From: Candidatus Hydrogenedentota bacterium
GTDB lineage: Bacteria > Hydrogenedentota > Hydrogenedentia > Hydrogenedentales > CAITNO01
Length of the DNA stretch: 6,934 nt
Assembly: GCA_029554925.1 (NCBI GenBank)
Contig: JAKPUV010000684.1
Location: 1 to 6,934, forward strand
Direction: 5' to 3'
A program made the position numbers and the translations under genes. Each line of letters begins with the position of its first letter. Within the stretch, counting starts at the first letter, position 1. The notes beneath the pieces are model-generated. The model searched no databases, was not told the origin of the DNA, and saw only the letters and a program-made list of their open reading frames with translations. Of the stretch, positions 6,599 through 6,934 are shown piece after piece.

Positions 6599-6934
6599 AT
6601 GAGAATACAGAGGGGTTTGACAATCGCCGCGCTGGCGGCGGGGTTGTTGCTGGCGGCGCCGGGCGGGGTAAGGGCGCAGGACGCCGCGTCCGCAGGCGCG
6701 CTGACCACCCACACGCTTCCCGAACTTCCCTACGCCTACGACGCGCTGGAACCGCACATTGACGCCAAGACGATGGAGCTGCACCACAGCAAGCATCACG
6801 CGGCGTACGTGAAGGGGCTTAATGAGGCAGAGGCGGCCCTGGCGAAGGCCCGGGCCGCGAACGACTACGCCATGGTCCAGTACTGGAGCAAGCGGGCCGC
6901 CTCCAACGGCGGCGGCCACTTCCTCCACAGCATG
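6599..6934 (+). CDS. sod: Exported Fe/Mn superoxide dismutase (3' end beyond window)
   Basis: The 112 codons visible encode the N-terminal half of an Fe/Mn-family superoxide dismutase, which converts superoxide to oxygen and hydrogen peroxide. Residues 1-26 are a Sec-type signal (MRIQRG start, Ala/Leu core, likely cleavage after VRA before Gln27), with no lipobox Cys, so the enzyme should be periplasmic or secreted. The mature start [16 protein letters not shown] (40-55) is typical. H62 is the first metal ligand, and H66 and Y70 match E. coli H30 and Y34. H110 in GGGHFLHSM fits the second ligand. The 48-residue spacing from H62 to H110 resembles Fe enzymes (47 in E. coli SodB), whereas GGGH (104-107) resembles Mn enzymes, so metal use is undecided. 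The Asp and His ligands of the C-terminal half lie outside the window. Confidence 0.95.
   Translation, partial: MRIQRGLTIAALAAGLLLAAPGGVRAQDAASAGALTTHTLPELPYAYDALEPHIDAKTMELHHSKHHAAYVKGLNEAEAALAKARAANDYAMVQYWSKRAASNGGGHFLHSM

Noticed and set aside
5161..6714. Long minus-strand open frame across the dehydrogenase
   Set aside because: It is an antisense shadow of the dehydrogenase, extended through the stop-free 9-nt repeat.

Overview
This is a GC-rich window (GC high throughout, with strong G/C preference at third codon positions) carrying five protein-coding genes and three intergenic gaps. I see no rRNA, tRNA, CRISPR array, transposase or phage gene. The organism looks like a free-living Gram-negative bacterium. 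The leftmost gene encodes a lipoprotein of the DUF4838 type, with Glu rather than Asp after the lipobox cysteine, and the rightmost gene encodes a superoxide dismutase with an export signal. DUF4838 lipoproteins are most familiar from planctomycete, Lentisphaerae, Verrucomicrobia and Hydrogenedentes-type genomes. That placement is inference, not something the sequence proves.

Layout from left to right. Positions 1-872 (minus): 5' part of a DUF4838 lipoprotein, running off the left edge. Positions 873-1017: a gap with an extended -10 promoter and a leader hairpin for that gene, and a four-unit, 9-nt-period GTCNGAC array next to the end of uvrB. Positions 1018-3021 (minus): complete uvrB. Positions 3027-5081 (minus): complete bifunctional RelA/SpoT-family (p)ppGpp synthetase/hydrolase, only 5 nt upstream of uvrB, so the two form an operon. 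Positions 5082-5337: a divergent gap with a rel promoter candidate and a large inverted repeat whose arms are each four 9-nt ATGGACNNN units. Positions 5338-6504 (plus): an iron-type (group III) alcohol dehydrogenase with unusual metal-site residues. Positions 6599-6934 (plus): 5' part of an exported Fe/Mn superoxide dismutase, cut by the right edge.

How the genes fit together: rel and uvrB are co-oriented and probably translationally coupled, linking stringent-response nucleotide control to nucleotide excision repair. The DUF4838 gene follows on the same strand but has its own promoter and Shine-Dalgarno. The dehydrogenase and the SOD run the other way and have no obvious functional link to rel-uvrB.

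The most unusual content is intergenic. Two different arrays each use a strict 9-nt period and a short core containing GTCC/GGAC. Each is self-complementary as a whole, and each has a G-run and a similar GGGNGGGC-type purine-rich flank on one side. They look like two variants of one interspersed repeat family. I cannot tell from this window whether they act as DNA binding arrays, RNA hairpins or selfish elements.
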